DNA of 64,000 bases from Algisphaera agarilytica (GTDB taxonomy: Bacteria; Planctomycetota; Phycisphaerae; Phycisphaerales; Phycisphaeraceae): NCBI RefSeq assembly GCF_014207595.1, contig NZ_JACHGY010000001.1:3938212-4002211 (forward strand), read 5' to 3'. The notes below the pieces were generated by a model, which was not told where the DNA came from, searched no databases, and saw nothing but the letters and a program-made list of their open reading frames with translations. The position numbers and the translations under genes were made by a program. Below, piece by piece: positions 7,841 through 16,421 of the stretch. Positions within the stretch are counted from its first letter, which is position 1; every line of letters starts with the position of its first letter.

Positions 7841-8078
7841 CGCGAATCTCCGAGCGTTAACAGAAACAGCAAGATATGCACCTCTGAAGAATATTGAATC
7901 CGGCGTCACACGACATGGTACGAAAGGCAAAAAGGATGTCGCATCTCAGGGGTGGCGGGATTGATGGGGATCGGCGTGGTCTGATGCACGCCTCCCCAGC
8001 ACGCCAATCGTTCGCTCTTGGGGAATCAAGTATGTGGCGTGAGGCTTGAGAGGCCTCGGCTCATGACGGCAAGACCGA

Positions 8079-8090
8079 TAGAATGAAACC
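8079..8090 (+). promoter_or_regulatory. -10 element of a probably leaderless promoter
   Basis: TAGAAT at 8079-8084 ends six bases before the ATG at 8091, so transcription would begin at or next to the start codon. No Shine-Dalgarno is present. The same spacing is seen at 50930 and 57188. Confidence 0.45.
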
Positions 8091-8849
8091 ATGAAGCATA
8101 TCTACGGATTATTTTTATTGATGGTTTTGTTGGGGACAGCGGGCGCGATGGCGGACGAAGCTGTGTTGTCGCCCTCCTTAAACGCGCAGCCACAGACGGC
8201 CGAATGGGCCGCGTCGTGGTGGATGCCGCGGCACGAAGCGAAGCTGCAAGAGATTAAGGACCGCGAACGGATCGACCTGGTGATGATCGGCGACTCGATC
8301 ACGCAGGGTTGGGAGTCCGCGAACCCCGACAACGCGGCGTGGAATATGCAACCGGTCTGGAACGAGTTCTACGCCCACCGCCACGCCCTGAACCTTGGGT
8401 TCAGCGGCGACCGGACCGAGCACGTGTTGTGGCGGCTGCGTAACGGCCAACTCGACGGCCTCTCGCCCAAGCTGGCCATCATTATGATCGGCACGAACAA
8501 TCTTTCCATAAAACGCACGCCTGACGATACCGCGGCGGGCGTGCTCGCAATCGTCGAAGAGGTCCGCACCCGGCTGCCTGATACCAAGGTATTGCTGCTC
8601 GGCGTATTCCCTCGGGGCGAGCAGCCCGACAACCCCGTCCGCGAGCCGATCAAGCAGATCAACGACACCCTACAGCAACGGGCCGACGGCGAGACGGTGT
8701 GGTACTTGGACGTCGGCCCCAAATTCCTGAACGACGACGGTGTCTTGCCCAAGTCGATCATGCCCGACGGGCTCCACCCCAACGCCAAGGGCTATGCGAT
8801 CTGGGCCGAGGCTGTCGAGCCAACCGTGGCGGAACTGCTGGGCGGGTAA
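8091..8849 (+). CDS. Secreted SGNH/GDSL hydrolase
   Basis: The 252-residue product carries a signal peptide (residues 1-20) and all SGNH blocks: block I GDSITQGW (S69), block II GFSGD (G106), block III GTNN (N136) and block V DGLHPN (D226, H229). It resembles the PAF-acetylhydrolase-like GDSL group common in planctomycete and Bacteroidetes polysaccharide loci, where such enzymes remove acetyl or other ester groups from sugars. It follows the GH50 gene divergently, which suggests an ester on the algal polymer, but the substrate is unknown. The gene seems to be read from a leaderless promoter (TAGAAT six bases upstream). Confidence 0.82.
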   Translation: MKHIYGLFLLMVLLGTAGAMADEAVLSPSLNAQPQTAEWAASWWMPRHEAKLQEIKDRERIDLVMIGDSITQGWESANPDNAAWNMQPVWNEFYAHRHALNLGFSGDRTEHVLWRLRNGQLDGLSPKLAIIMIGTNNLSIKRTPDDTAAGVLAIVEEVRTRLPDTKVLLLGVFPRGEQPDNPVREPIKQINDTLQQRADGETVWYLDVGPKFLNDDGVLPKSIMPDGLHPNAKGYAIWAEAVEPTVAELLGG

Positions 8850-8997
8850 AGCGTGGCCGTGGCCCGCGGATCGTTCGGCTGGTGTGGTGTCGATGGTGTT
8901 GATTGAGCGAGTAAGGTGGATGTGGAACTCATGAGCCGCCTGTCGGTTGGAGGTCGGTGATGTTTTTTGCGTTCGTCTGGGATTCGGAGACTAAGTG

Positions 8998-9840
8998 ATG
9001 CGGCAGATGGCTTGTTTGTTCTGTGCTTTACTGGGGTTATCTCAGATCGGGGCAGACGTTGACGGTCAGGTGGCAGCGAACGTGGATGCCGAGGGGCAGG
9101 CCAGCATCAACGAGTCCAGCTGGAACCTGGAGAACGCGCCCGGAAACCTGAAGCACGCACGACAAGGAGATGGGGCTTTGAAACCCTACCTCAGCGAGGT
9201 TGCGAGGCGGGGTTCGCGGTCGGTCGTTCATCAGCTTGGAACCGAGGGGGTAAGCGGCTCCCAGCGTAGCGAGCACCTGATCGTGGGCGGGCATGACATC
9301 AGTGAGGGGGACGAGTATTTCACGGGGCTGAGTGTTCGTCTTGAGCCGGGCTACCCCAAGCCGGGCAGCTGGCACGTGTTGCACCAGATCCAGCAGGCCC
9401 CGGCTGTGCCCCGTCCCGGCAGCAACAACCCAATGATCACGCTGAACCTCGACGCGGAGACCGACAAGCTCCAGATCCATTGGCGCACCGGCGAGGACGG
9501 CCGGGATGGGAAGTACCTCGGGCGTAAGGCCGTGATCGATTTCGAGGAAGGCCCGCTGCGGCGTGGCGTGTGGTACGACCTCATCGTCGGTTGGAAGTAC
9601 TCGCCCGACAGCAACGACGGCTGGGTGCACGTCTATATCAAACGCAGTGATCAGCCCCAATACACCCGCTACGCGTTCGAGAACCTACGCGTCGGGTTCA
9701 CGGACGCTCCGGACATGATCTGGCAGAACAAGTTCGGCCTCTACAAAGGCGGCGACGGTCAGAAGCACGTCGCCTATTTCGACGAGGTGCGGTTCGCCAC
9801 GAGCCGCGAAGACGCCCGCATCCCCGGCAGCAGGTTTTGA
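8998..9840 (+). CDS. Secreted polysaccharide-lyase-like protein (heparin lyase I/PF14099-type fold)
   Basis: The 280-residue product has a signal peptide of about 20 residues. The mature part has the jelly-roll lyase pattern: GDEYFTGLSVRLEP, SWHVLHQIQQ, WYDLIVGWKYSPDSNDGW, KFGLYKGG and a closing YFDEVRFA strand. These resemble the Polysacc_lyase family (PL13/PL18/PL20-like). Such proteins are beta-eliminating lyases of uronic-acid polymers, which does not fit a pure agar/porphyran substrate. It may act on another algal glucuronan or be a non-catalytic binder. The ATG at 8998 is used (GGAG about ten bases upstream); a GTG at 8995 is an alternative. Confidence 0.6.
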   Translation: MRQMACLFCALLGLSQIGADVDGQVAANVDAEGQASINESSWNLENAPGNLKHARQGDGALKPYLSEVARRGSRSVVHQLGTEGVSGSQRSEHLIVGGHDISEGDEYFTGLSVRLEPGYPKPGSWHVLHQIQQAPAVPRPGSNNPMITLNLDAETDKLQIHWRTGEDGRDGKYLGRKAVIDFEEGPLRRGVWYDLIVGWKYSPDSNDGWVHVYIKRSDQPQYTRYAFENLRVGFTDAPDMIWQNKFGLYKGGDGQKHVAYFDEVRFATSREDARIPGSRF

Positions 9841-9953
9841 TGCCTCTTGGAACGTGCGGGACCGGTATGAGATTTCACTGATTCTCATCTGCTCGTGGTG
9901 GGGCGGGTATGATCGTGTTGGCCTGCGAGGACTCATGCCTTTGAGGATTCGCG

Positions 9954-10802
9954 ATGCAGGATGTCGGAAACGTGAAGGAAATCTGGCGCTACCCCGTAAA
10001 AGGGATGGCGGGGGAGCGCCTCGATGTGGGCCAACTTGGCGAATCCGGAGTGGAGGGAGACCGGGTTTGGGCGTTGTGGGACGTTAAACGGAAGGAGATC
10101 CAGAGCTGCAAGGTTCGACCAAAACTACTGCGTTGCACCGCACGGACGCTGGACCGCGGTGAACACGTCGAGGTCAGGTTTCCCGACGGTTCGACCCTGA
10201 CCAGCGAAGGCGACCGGACGGCGATCAACGCGCGGCTGTCGGATTTGGTGGGGCACGAGTCACGTCTCGAGCCGTTGCGGCCGGCGTCAGACGTAGACTT
10301 CTTCCGGCGGTATCAGCCGGGATGGCGTGATGATTTGGTGGCGACATTTGAGCGGGAGCCGGGCGAGCCGCTTCCGGATTTTTTCGATGATTTTCCGGAG
10401 GAGGCGCGGGAGTTCATCGCGGCCCCAGGTTCGTTCTTCCTGGTGACGACGCTGCATGTGGTGACCACCGCAACATTGGAGCATTTGCGGTCGTTGACCC
10501 CCGAGTCGGATTGGGATGTGCGGCGGTTCCGGCCGAACCTGGTGATCGAGACGCCGCCGGGCGTGGAGGGGTTGGCGGAGCAGGACTGGATCGGCCAGCA
10601 GTTGACGCTGGGCGAGGTGACGCTCGATTGCCCGATGACCACACCACGCTGCGGCGCAACCGTCCGGCAACAAGACGGCATCCCCGCAGATTCGACGGTG
10701 CTGCGGACCATCGTGAAACACGCCGACCAGAACCTGGGCATCTACGGCGAAACCGCGACGCCCGGCACCGTGCGACTCGGGGACGTAGTAACGCTGGTTT
10801 AA
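9954..10802 (+). CDS. MOSC domain protein (YcbX/mARC-like)
   Basis: The 282-residue protein begins with the MOSC_N barrel (VKEIWRYPVKGMAGE, GVEGDRVWALWD) and continues with the MOSC domain, including CPMTTPRCGATVRQQ, where the conserved Cys that binds molybdenum cofactor is found. MOSC proteins take part in Mo-cofactor sulfur transfer or N-hydroxylated compound reduction. No signal peptide is seen, so it is cytoplasmic. It is a general metabolic gene lying inside the polysaccharide locus, convergent with the GH16 lipoprotein. A -10-like TATGAT near 9907 may be its promoter. Confidence 0.8.
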   Translation: MQDVGNVKEIWRYPVKGMAGERLDVGQLGESGVEGDRVWALWDVKRKEIQSCKVRPKLLRCTARTLDRGEHVEVRFPDGSTLTSEGDRTAINARLSDLVGHESRLEPLRPASDVDFFRRYQPGWRDDLVATFEREPGEPLPDFFDDFPEEAREFIAAPGSFFLVTTLHVVTTATLEHLRSLTPESDWDVRRFRPNLVIETPPGVEGLAEQDWIGQQLTLGEVTLDCPMTTPRCGATVRQQDGIPADSTVLRTIVKHADQNLGIYGETATPGTVRLGDVVTLV

Positions 10803-10811
10803 ACGATCGTG

Positions 10812-11732
10812 TTACTCCGCGATGCGCCAGGTGCGGACGTAGTCGTAGCGGGTGGAGCGGTCTTCGAAGCTGAGCTTGGTGCCGTCCGGATGGTACATGC
10901 TGCCGGGCTCGCCCTTGGCGGGCGGGGGGTTGTGGTCGTAGGTCTCGACGACCATGCGCAGCCGCATCGGGATGTTGAACGGCAGGCCTTCCTCGGGGTG
11001 AAGGATGGCGACACGTTCGCCGTCAATGTAGAACCAGATCTCGGTCTCGGTCTTCCACCAGCAGGCGAAGGTGCGCCATCGGCCGGTGATCGGGCCGTCG
11101 GTGGGGATCTGGGCTTGGGAGAGACCTTGCTTGGGGAGTGGGCCCTGGTTGCGGACCGACAGCCAGTAGTGCTGGTCCCACTCTTTGGTCCACCACGGGT
11201 CATCCGGATTCTCACGGCTATCAACGCCGACGCATTCGACAACGTCGAGCTCGACCGAGCGGATGCCCTCGGGGGTTTCGGTGGGGTAGGCCATGAGCCA
11301 GAAGGTGGAGGACATGAAGGTGGCGTTGACCATCATGCGGGCTTCGGTGTACATGCCCACGTCGGCGGGAAGCCGGCTGCCGACCAGAGCGCCGCGGTGG
11401 GTCCACGTTCGGCCGTGGAGTTCGAACGGCTCGTCGATGCGGTCGGCGGTGAGCCAGAGTTGGCCGTCCTTCACGGTGACCTGATTGGCGTCGAAGATCG
11501 CGGGCGGTCGGCCCGACCAGTTCTCATCCAGCCAGATCCATTTGGAGAAGTTCAGCCCGTCGCCATCGAACTCGTCGGAGAGCTCGGGCACCAGTTCAAA
11601 CTGAGCGCCGCCCAGGTCGGGTGCTTGCCCCTCGGCAAAGTCGGGCTGCGGCTCAGACGTCGCGGCACAGGCGGTTAATCCGGTCAAGCAAAACGTTACC
11701 AAGCCCATCAAAACGCGATCGATCCGAGTCAT
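10812..11732 (-). CDS. GH16 family glycoside hydrolase, lipoprotein
   Basis: The 306-residue product begins with a lipoprotein signal (hydrophobic run, lipobox LTAC, Cys22). The GH16 catalytic signature is ELDVVE (E161, D163, E166). Further GH16 marks are LSDEFDG, STFWLM and WRTFACWW. It should sit lipid-anchored and cleave beta-1,4 bonds of a galactan such as porphyran or agarose at the cell surface. The ATG at 11732 is well supported by AAAGGAAG just upstream and by the lipobox. The longer frame to 11873 has no signal-like start. It differs from the soluble GH16 at 733-1587, so the two probably divide cell-bound and released activity. Confidence 0.86.
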   Translation of the reverse strand: MTRIDRVLMGLVTFCLTGLTACAATSEPQPDFAEGQAPDLGGAQFELVPELSDEFDGDGLNFSKWIWLDENWSGRPPAIFDANQVTVKDGQLWLTADRIDEPFELHGRTWTHRGALVGSRLPADVGMYTEARMMVNATFMSSTFWLMAYPTETPEGIRSVELDVVECVGVDSRENPDDPWWTKEWDQHYWLSVRNQGPLPKQGLSQAQIPTDGPITGRWRTFACWWKTETEIWFYIDGERVAILHPEEGLPFNIPMRLRMVVETYDHNPPPAKGEPGSMYHPDGTKLSFEDRSTRYDYVRTWRIAE

Positions 11733-11856
11733 GTACTTCCTTTCGTGAAACACGTTCTGATCATAGACAGCAGAGCCTTGATTGTAACCCACTCGGTATG
11801 ATCGGAGCCCCGCGGGGCTGTGCTGGGGACTCGGTGATGCGGCGGACGGAGTGGCC

Positions 11857-12465
11857 ATGAAAATCGACTTCAAGAAAACGTTGCCGAGCTACAAAGCCAG
11901 GCGGGGCGTGTTCGAGGTGGTGGACGTGCCGGCGATGCAGTACCTCATGGTCGACGGCGGCGGCGGGCCCGAAGCCGAGTCGTTCAAGCGGGCGATCGAG
12001 ACGGTGTACCCGGTGGCGTACACGCTGAAGTTCATGTCGAAGAACGATCTGGGTAAGGATTATGTGGTGCCGCCGATGGAGGCGTTGTGGTGGGCCGAGG
12101 ATTGGTCGGTGTTCACGACGGGCTACGACCGCTCGCGGTGGGAATGGTCGGTGATGCTGATGACGCCGGACTGGATCACGCGGGAGATGTTCGACGCGGC
12201 GGTCGAGAAGGTGGCGGCCAAGAAGAACCGCCCACCCGGTTTGGACGAGCTCCGGCTGGGGACGCTGGCGGAGGGCCGATGTGTACAGACGCTGCACCTG
12301 GGCCCGTTCGCGGATGAGGGGCCGGTGCTGAAGCGGATGCACGAACAGTTCATCCCCGAGCAGGGTCTGAAGATGACCGGCAAGCACCACGAGATCTATT
12401 TCAGCGACTTCCGCAAGACGGCACCAGAAAAGCTGCGGACGCTGCTGCGCCAGCCGGTGGCTTAG
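11857..12465 (+). CDS. GyrI-like small-molecule-binding domain protein
   Basis: The 202-residue cytoplasmic protein carries the GyrI-like pattern: an early YLMVDGGGGPE segment, a central WSVMLMTPDWI strand and the C-terminal HHEIYFSDFRKTAPEKLRT ending seen in stand-alone GyrI-like proteins. Family members bind hydrophobic or cationic small molecules, or hydrolyse some of them; the ligand here is unknown. ATG 11857 is chosen over GTG 11851 because GGAG lies about six bases upstream. It has no evident link to polysaccharide use. Confidence 0.75.
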   Translation: MKIDFKKTLPSYKARRGVFEVVDVPAMQYLMVDGGGGPEAESFKRAIETVYPVAYTLKFMSKNDLGKDYVVPPMEALWWAEDWSVFTTGYDRSRWEWSVMLMTPDWITREMFDAAVEKVAAKKNRPPGLDELRLGTLAEGRCVQTLHLGPFADEGPVLKRMHEQFIPEQGLKMTGKHHEIYFSDFRKTAPEKLRTLLRQPVA

Positions 12466-12611
12466 CGGTTGAGGTGGGGCGGCGGGAGCGGTCTCGGGCA
12501 AACGCTTTGAGTGTTTTGAATTAGCCGCGTTTAACCCAGCCCAGGTTGCTTCAGCGCGGGGACGCCGAACGCCACAAACGCACGGAAATCCGGTGTTTAT
12601 GGCGAAAAAAA

Positions 12612-12640
12612 TTGACTCACACTAGGGTTCTCACTAATGT
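12612..12640 (+). promoter_or_regulatory. Sigma-70-type promoter for the PEP-CTERM gene at 12780
   Basis: TTGACT (12612-12617) and TAATGT (12635-12640) are separated by exactly 17 bases. The promoter lies about 140 bases upstream of the start codon in a 314-base gap (12466-12779) that otherwise shows nothing recognisable, so a long 5' leader is expected. GGAAGG precedes the ATG. Confidence 0.6.
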
Positions 12641-12779
12641 AAACGGTCAAGGCATTGCGAATTTCGCGGCCATTCATGCCTTTTTTTGATTCCATACATG
12701 GTCAGCGAGGATTGAGAGAGGTCTGCCGCAGGGGCGGGCTGGGAAAAATCACACATTACTTTGGAAGGGTGAGTTAACT

Positions 12780-14072
12780 ATGAACTTGTTTAGAACTGTC
12801 GCGTTGGGCGGCATCGGTACCGCGCTTTGCGGGATTGGCGTGGCGGGAGCTTCGGCTCAGATCGCCACCGCGATCATCAGCGAAGGCGATGCGTTGGGCG
12901 GCTCGACCGTCGACGTCATCCGTTTCTCGGGCGACGCCAACAGCGTCAATGGTTTTGTGGTCCAGCTCGACACCGTGGACGGCGCGGCCCACATCTTCGG
13001 CAGCGTGGACGGCGTGACGCCTAACGGCATCGTACGGACCGCCGGGACGGTCGGCGGTTTTGTCCAGTCTGGGATTGATGGCGAAATCGGGTTGTCCGAC
13101 GCCGGCGTGGTCACCTACGGCACCGACATCACCGAGGTGACGGGAGCTCCGATCGGCAATGCCATTTACCAAGACGACACGCTGATTGTGAAGGAAGGCG
13201 ATGCCGCCGCTGGCACCGCAACCAACTTCCTCGACATCGTGTCCACCCGCAGCGGGACCGCGTCGTTCTTCGGCATCAGCCCCGACAACGGCTTGTTCGT
13301 CGGTGCGGGTCTCGCCAATTCGCCGCAGATCGGCGACACCATCCTCGGCATCGCGATCGACGGCTTCGACGAGTTCCAGCACGGCAACAGCGACGCCAAC
13401 GGCCCGATCCAAGAAGTCAACATCGACACCGGCTCGTCGGCCGACGACGGCATCGTGCTGATCAACGGTGCGCCGATCGCTTCGGGAACCGGCAACATCC
13501 GCGAAGGCGATGCGATTCCGGTCGCGGATGGCGGCGTCGGTGACGACTGGGACAACTTCGACTTCCACCGCATCAACGAAAACGGCACCTTCCTGATCAC
13601 CGGCGACACCAACCAAACCGGCGGCACGGCCGACGAATTCGTCTCCATCAACGGCAAGATCATCGCCCGTGAAGGCGACGCCATCGCCGGCGGCATCATC
13701 GACGGCGGCATCGAAAACGCCGACCTCAACGAAGACGACCTCTGGGCCGCCGTCTGGGACTTCGACACCGACCTGACCGGTGGGGGTACCGACGCGGAAG
13801 CGATCATCCTCGGCGACGCTTTTGGTGTCAGCCAGCTGCTTATCAAAGAAGGCGACACGGTGTCGGTGGGCGGTTCCCTCCAGACCCTGACCGACATTAC
13901 GGTCGGCGTGGCCATCGGCGATGTCCAAGACGATGGCACCTACAACGTCTGGTTCCGCGGCGTGTCCGATGGCGTTCAACGTCAGTTCGTGATCACGGTC
14001 CCCGAGCCCTCGACGCTGGGCCTCCTGGGCCTGGGCGCCGCCCTCGCGGTTGTGCGTCGCCGTCGTGCGTGA
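12780..14072 (+). CDS. Secreted PEP-CTERM protein, unknown function
   Basis: The 430-residue protein has a signal peptide (about 1-26) and a C-terminal PEP-CTERM tag: VPEPSTLGLLGLG, a hydrophobic span and a short RRRRA tail. This is the sorting signal processed by exosortase. The body is acidic, rich in Gly, Asp and Thr, and repeats a phrase (SEGDALGG, KEGDAAAG, REGDAIPV, REGDAIAG, KEGDTVSV) about every 50-120 residues, which suggests a repetitive beta-structure such as a propeller. No enzyme motif is visible. Expression is probably high, given the near-consensus promoter upstream and a strong terminator downstream. Confidence 0.8.
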   Translation: MNLFRTVALGGIGTALCGIGVAGASAQIATAIISEGDALGGSTVDVIRFSGDANSVNGFVVQLDTVDGAAHIFGSVDGVTPNGIVRTAGTVGGFVQSGIDGEIGLSDAGVVTYGTDITEVTGAPIGNAIYQDDTLIVKEGDAAAGTATNFLDIVSTRSGTASFFGISPDNGLFVGAGLANSPQIGDTILGIAIDGFDEFQHGNSDANGPIQEVNIDTGSSADDGIVLINGAPIASGTGNIREGDAIPVADGGVGDDWDNFDFHRINENGTFLITGDTNQTGGTADEFVSINGKIIAREGDAIAGGIIDGGIENADLNEDDLWAAVWDFDTDLTGGGTDAEAIILGDAFGVSQLLIKEGDTVSVGGSLQTLTDITVGVAIGDVQDDGTYNVWFRGVSDGVQRQFVITVPEPSTLGLLGLGAALAVVRRRRA

Positions 14073-14170
14073 TCTGTAGAAGATGTTTGCTTGGCTAGTG
14101 TGTTTTTAATTTATCCTGCCGCATCGGCGAGCCCGGATTAAAAAGCACAGCCGTGAGCAGATTCGAGATT

Positions 14171-14220
14171 AAACCCCCAACCCCTTCGGCGATAAGCCGA
14201 TCGGGTATGGGGGTTTTTAT
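14171..14220 (+). terminator. Rho-independent terminator after the PEP-CTERM gene
   Basis: AAACCCCCA and TGGGGGTTT enclose an inner hairpin (CGGC/GCCG) and are followed by a T-rich run. The A-tract on the other side allows some bidirectional activity. Confidence 0.75.
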
Positions 14221-14341
14221 TTGCGGAAAATTCCGCCACTCGTTACGTCTGGTTGATAGAGCCGCAAATATTCGGGCGGTGATTTCGGTAACACAGAGTT
14301 TGGGTCGGTATAACTTCTTCTCAATCTTCCGGAGAATGATG

Positions 14342-15142
14342 ATGCTTCGTGACGCAATATTTCGTTTCTGGTCCGTGTGTTGTTTTGCGGCAGCCGTCGT
14401 GCTGGGAGGTGCTGAGGCACAAACTCAGTTCCCCGACCCAGCGGCCGACCGCAATCAGGTCATCGGGCAGCGGCTGTGCGATGTGTTTGGCACCCGCGAC
14501 ACGCCGAGACCAGGCGACACGCTCGCGTCGAGCCTCCCGCCCGAAGCCCGGGCGATCAGCATCCGCAACCCCGGCTTCGGATTCACCTATGCCGACGGCC
14601 TGACGCCCAAAGGGGTGTACATCGTCGCCGGGCTCCGGGAAGGACACCCCATCACCATGCGGGGCCAGACCAAAGGCAAGACCGATCCGGTGATCGGCTG
14701 GACGTCGTACGGCTGTGCCGGCATGGAAACGTCGGATCCCCGTCGATACCCCACACGCCCCGACGGATCGACGGGTTACGCCATCGCGCAAAACAAAGAA
14801 AACTATCTGTATCAGGTCATCGAGGGCGAGCTTCGGCCGAACCAGCACTACCTGCTGCAGGTCGAAGTGTATGCCCGGGACGACTTCGATTCGGTGGAGC
14901 CCGATGAGATTCTGTTTGACCTGCTGGCGGGCGACGGCACCCCGATCCAATCCGTGGGCGTCCACCGATGGGTTCCGGCCCCCGATCCGGAGAGCCGTTT
15001 CTCGGTCGCGACCATCAGCCTGGTCACCGGGCCTGAACAACCCGAGGGCGACCTGATGATCCGTGTCGGCCTCAACACCGAACGCAAGCGGGTCCGGGTG
15101 AACTTCGACAACCTCCGGTTGTGGGCGGTCGAACGAGAATAA
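14342..15142 (+). CDS. Secreted protein of unknown function, possible jelly-roll module
   Basis: The 266-residue product has a signal peptide (hydrophobic run 8-25, ending near GGAEAQ). The body contains aromatic-rich beta-like segments and closes with RVRVNFDNLRLWAVE, a strand often found at the end of carbohydrate-binding jelly-rolls. No catalytic residues can be named. Three ATG codons lie in a row (14336, 14339, 14342). GGAG at 14331-14334 gives the best spacing to the third, and the open frame further upstream overlaps the terminator, so it is not coding. The gene precedes the LacI gene in the same direction. Confidence 0.6.
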   Translation: MLRDAIFRFWSVCCFAAAVVLGGAEAQTQFPDPAADRNQVIGQRLCDVFGTRDTPRPGDTLASSLPPEARAISIRNPGFGFTYADGLTPKGVYIVAGLREGHPITMRGQTKGKTDPVIGWTSYGCAGMETSDPRRYPTRPDGSTGYAIAQNKENYLYQVIEGELRPNQHYLLQVEVYARDDFDSVEPDEILFDLLAGDGTPIQSVGVHRWVPAPDPESRFSVATISLVTGPEQPEGDLMIRVGLNTERKRVRVNFDNLRLWAVERE

Positions 15143-15237
15143 CCGGCCCCTTTGGGGCGAGATGGAACAGGCGCGATTAACCGGCTATATCGCTGAATCC
15201 ATTCCGCCGCGTAGGCTCGCAACTGTGCCGCGAGCTA

Positions 15238-15250
15238 TACAATGGTGTTC
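15238..15250 (+). promoter_or_regulatory. -10 element, probably leaderless promoter of the LacI gene
   Basis: TACAAT (15238-15243, within TATACAAT) lies seven bases before ATG 15251. It overlaps the alternative ATG at 15242, which favours 15251 as the true start. There is no Shine-Dalgarno. Confidence 0.4.
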
Positions 15251-16300
15251 ATGTCGGTCACGCACAAACAGATTGCGGACAAGGTCGGGGTGAGCGAAGC
15301 CTCGGTCTCGGTCGCGCTGGGGAGCTCCGGCCGGATCGCGGCCAAGACCAAAGCGCGGATTCTCCAGGCGGCGGAAGAGCTGGGGTACCGACCCAATAAA
15401 TTGGTTCAGGGCATCCAGACCGGCAAGAGCATGACCGTGGGGGTGCTCCTGCACTGCTCGGGCGACCCGTATGAAGACAACCTCTTCCGCGGGATCTACA
15501 AGGTCCTGGCTCAGAACGATTACGTCCCGATCGTGCTCTCGGGCTGCGATGAGCTGGAAGAGTTATCGCAGGTCCATGCGTTGATCGACCGCCGGGTCGA
15601 TGGCCTGCTCCTGCGGCCGTTCAAGGCCATCCTCTGGGAAGACTTTCTCCCCGAGATCCTCGGGCGCGACATCCCCGTGGTCTCGGTCGACATCGAGATG
15701 CAGGCGCGGTTCCCCGAGATCGACTTCGTGGGCACCGATGAAACCCTCGGCACCGCCCAAGCGGCCGACGCGTTGTTGAATGCCGGGCACCGACGGCTGG
15801 GGGTCGTCACCACCAAGCACGCTTCGGCCGAGGGGGTGAAATACAAAGACAGCCTCTACTACCGACACCACGCCTTCCAGTCCTATGTTTCGGGCAAGCA
15901 AGGCGTCAGCTGCTCCTACGTCGAGGCGTTTTGGGCGCAAGGCATCCACGGCTACGAAAGCGCATTGAATCTGCTCAGCCAAGAAGATCGGCCGACGGGG
16001 GTGTTCGTCACGATGGACCACCTGGCGGTGGGGGTGTACCACGCCGCTCGCGAGCTCGGACTGCGCATACCGGAAGACCTGTCGGTGGTGGGTTATGCCA
16101 ACAACCCGATCTCGCAGGCGTTGGCCCCGCAACTCTCGACCATCCACCAGCACGCCGACGAAGTAGGCAGTAAGGCCGCGGGGCTCCTGCTCGAACGGAT
16201 CCAGGGTCGGCCGGAGGGTGACGACCGCCGGCAAATCCTGATCGAGCCCGAATGGGTCTCGCGGGATTCGGTTGCACCGCCGCCCCAGCCAAAGCGCTGA
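15251..16300 (+). CDS. LacI-family transcriptional regulator
   Basis: The 349-residue protein begins with a LacI helix-turn-helix (HKQIADKVGVSEASVSVAL) and hinge (ILQAAEELGYRPN), followed by a periplasmic-binding-like sugar sensor domain (GVLLHCSGDPY..., VDGLLLRP, GHRRLGVVT, PTGVFVTMDHLAVGVYHAARELG, LSVVGYANNPI). It likely represses galactan genes and releases DNA on binding an oligo- or monosaccharide. The recurrent motif with core TTAACAAYC in nearby intergenic regions is a candidate operator, with one copy at 16393-16404 just downstream of this gene. The start at 15251 fits a leaderless transcript. Confidence 0.88.
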   Translation: MSVTHKQIADKVGVSEASVSVALGSSGRIAAKTKARILQAAEELGYRPNKLVQGIQTGKSMTVGVLLHCSGDPYEDNLFRGIYKVLAQNDYVPIVLSGCDELEELSQVHALIDRRVDGLLLRPFKAILWEDFLPEILGRDIPVVSVDIEMQARFPEIDFVGTDETLGTAQAADALLNAGHRRLGVVTTKHASAEGVKYKDSLYYRHHAFQSYVSGKQGVSCSYVEAFWAQGIHGYESALNLLSQEDRPTGVFVTMDHLAVGVYHAARELGLRIPEDLSVVGYANNPISQALAPQLSTIHQHADEVGSKAAGLLLERIQGRPEGDDRRQILIEPEWVSRDSVAPPPQPKR

Positions 16301-16392
16301 ACCACGAGGTCATGCGTCTGGCCGCCTCCAACCCATGTGACGATTCCGCCTCGGCCTCTATCCGATATTGGGTTAATCTGGAGCCACTCGGG

Positions 16393-16404
16393 GGTTGTTA
16401 ACTT
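16393..16404 (-). promoter_or_regulatory. Candidate operator (AGTTAACAACC, minus orientation)
   Basis: The minus-strand sequence AGTTAACAACC is identical to 21277-21287. It lies between the convergent LacI gene and the dockerin/PEP-CTERM gene, so it does not sit in an obvious promoter here. That weakens the operator reading for this copy. Confidence 0.25.
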
Positions 16405-16421
16405 GTCGCGTGATGGGGTGG

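Noticed and set aside
14153-14341. 61-codon N-terminal extension of the secreted protein at 14342
   Set aside because: It overlaps a strong terminator and lacks a signal-peptide-like start.
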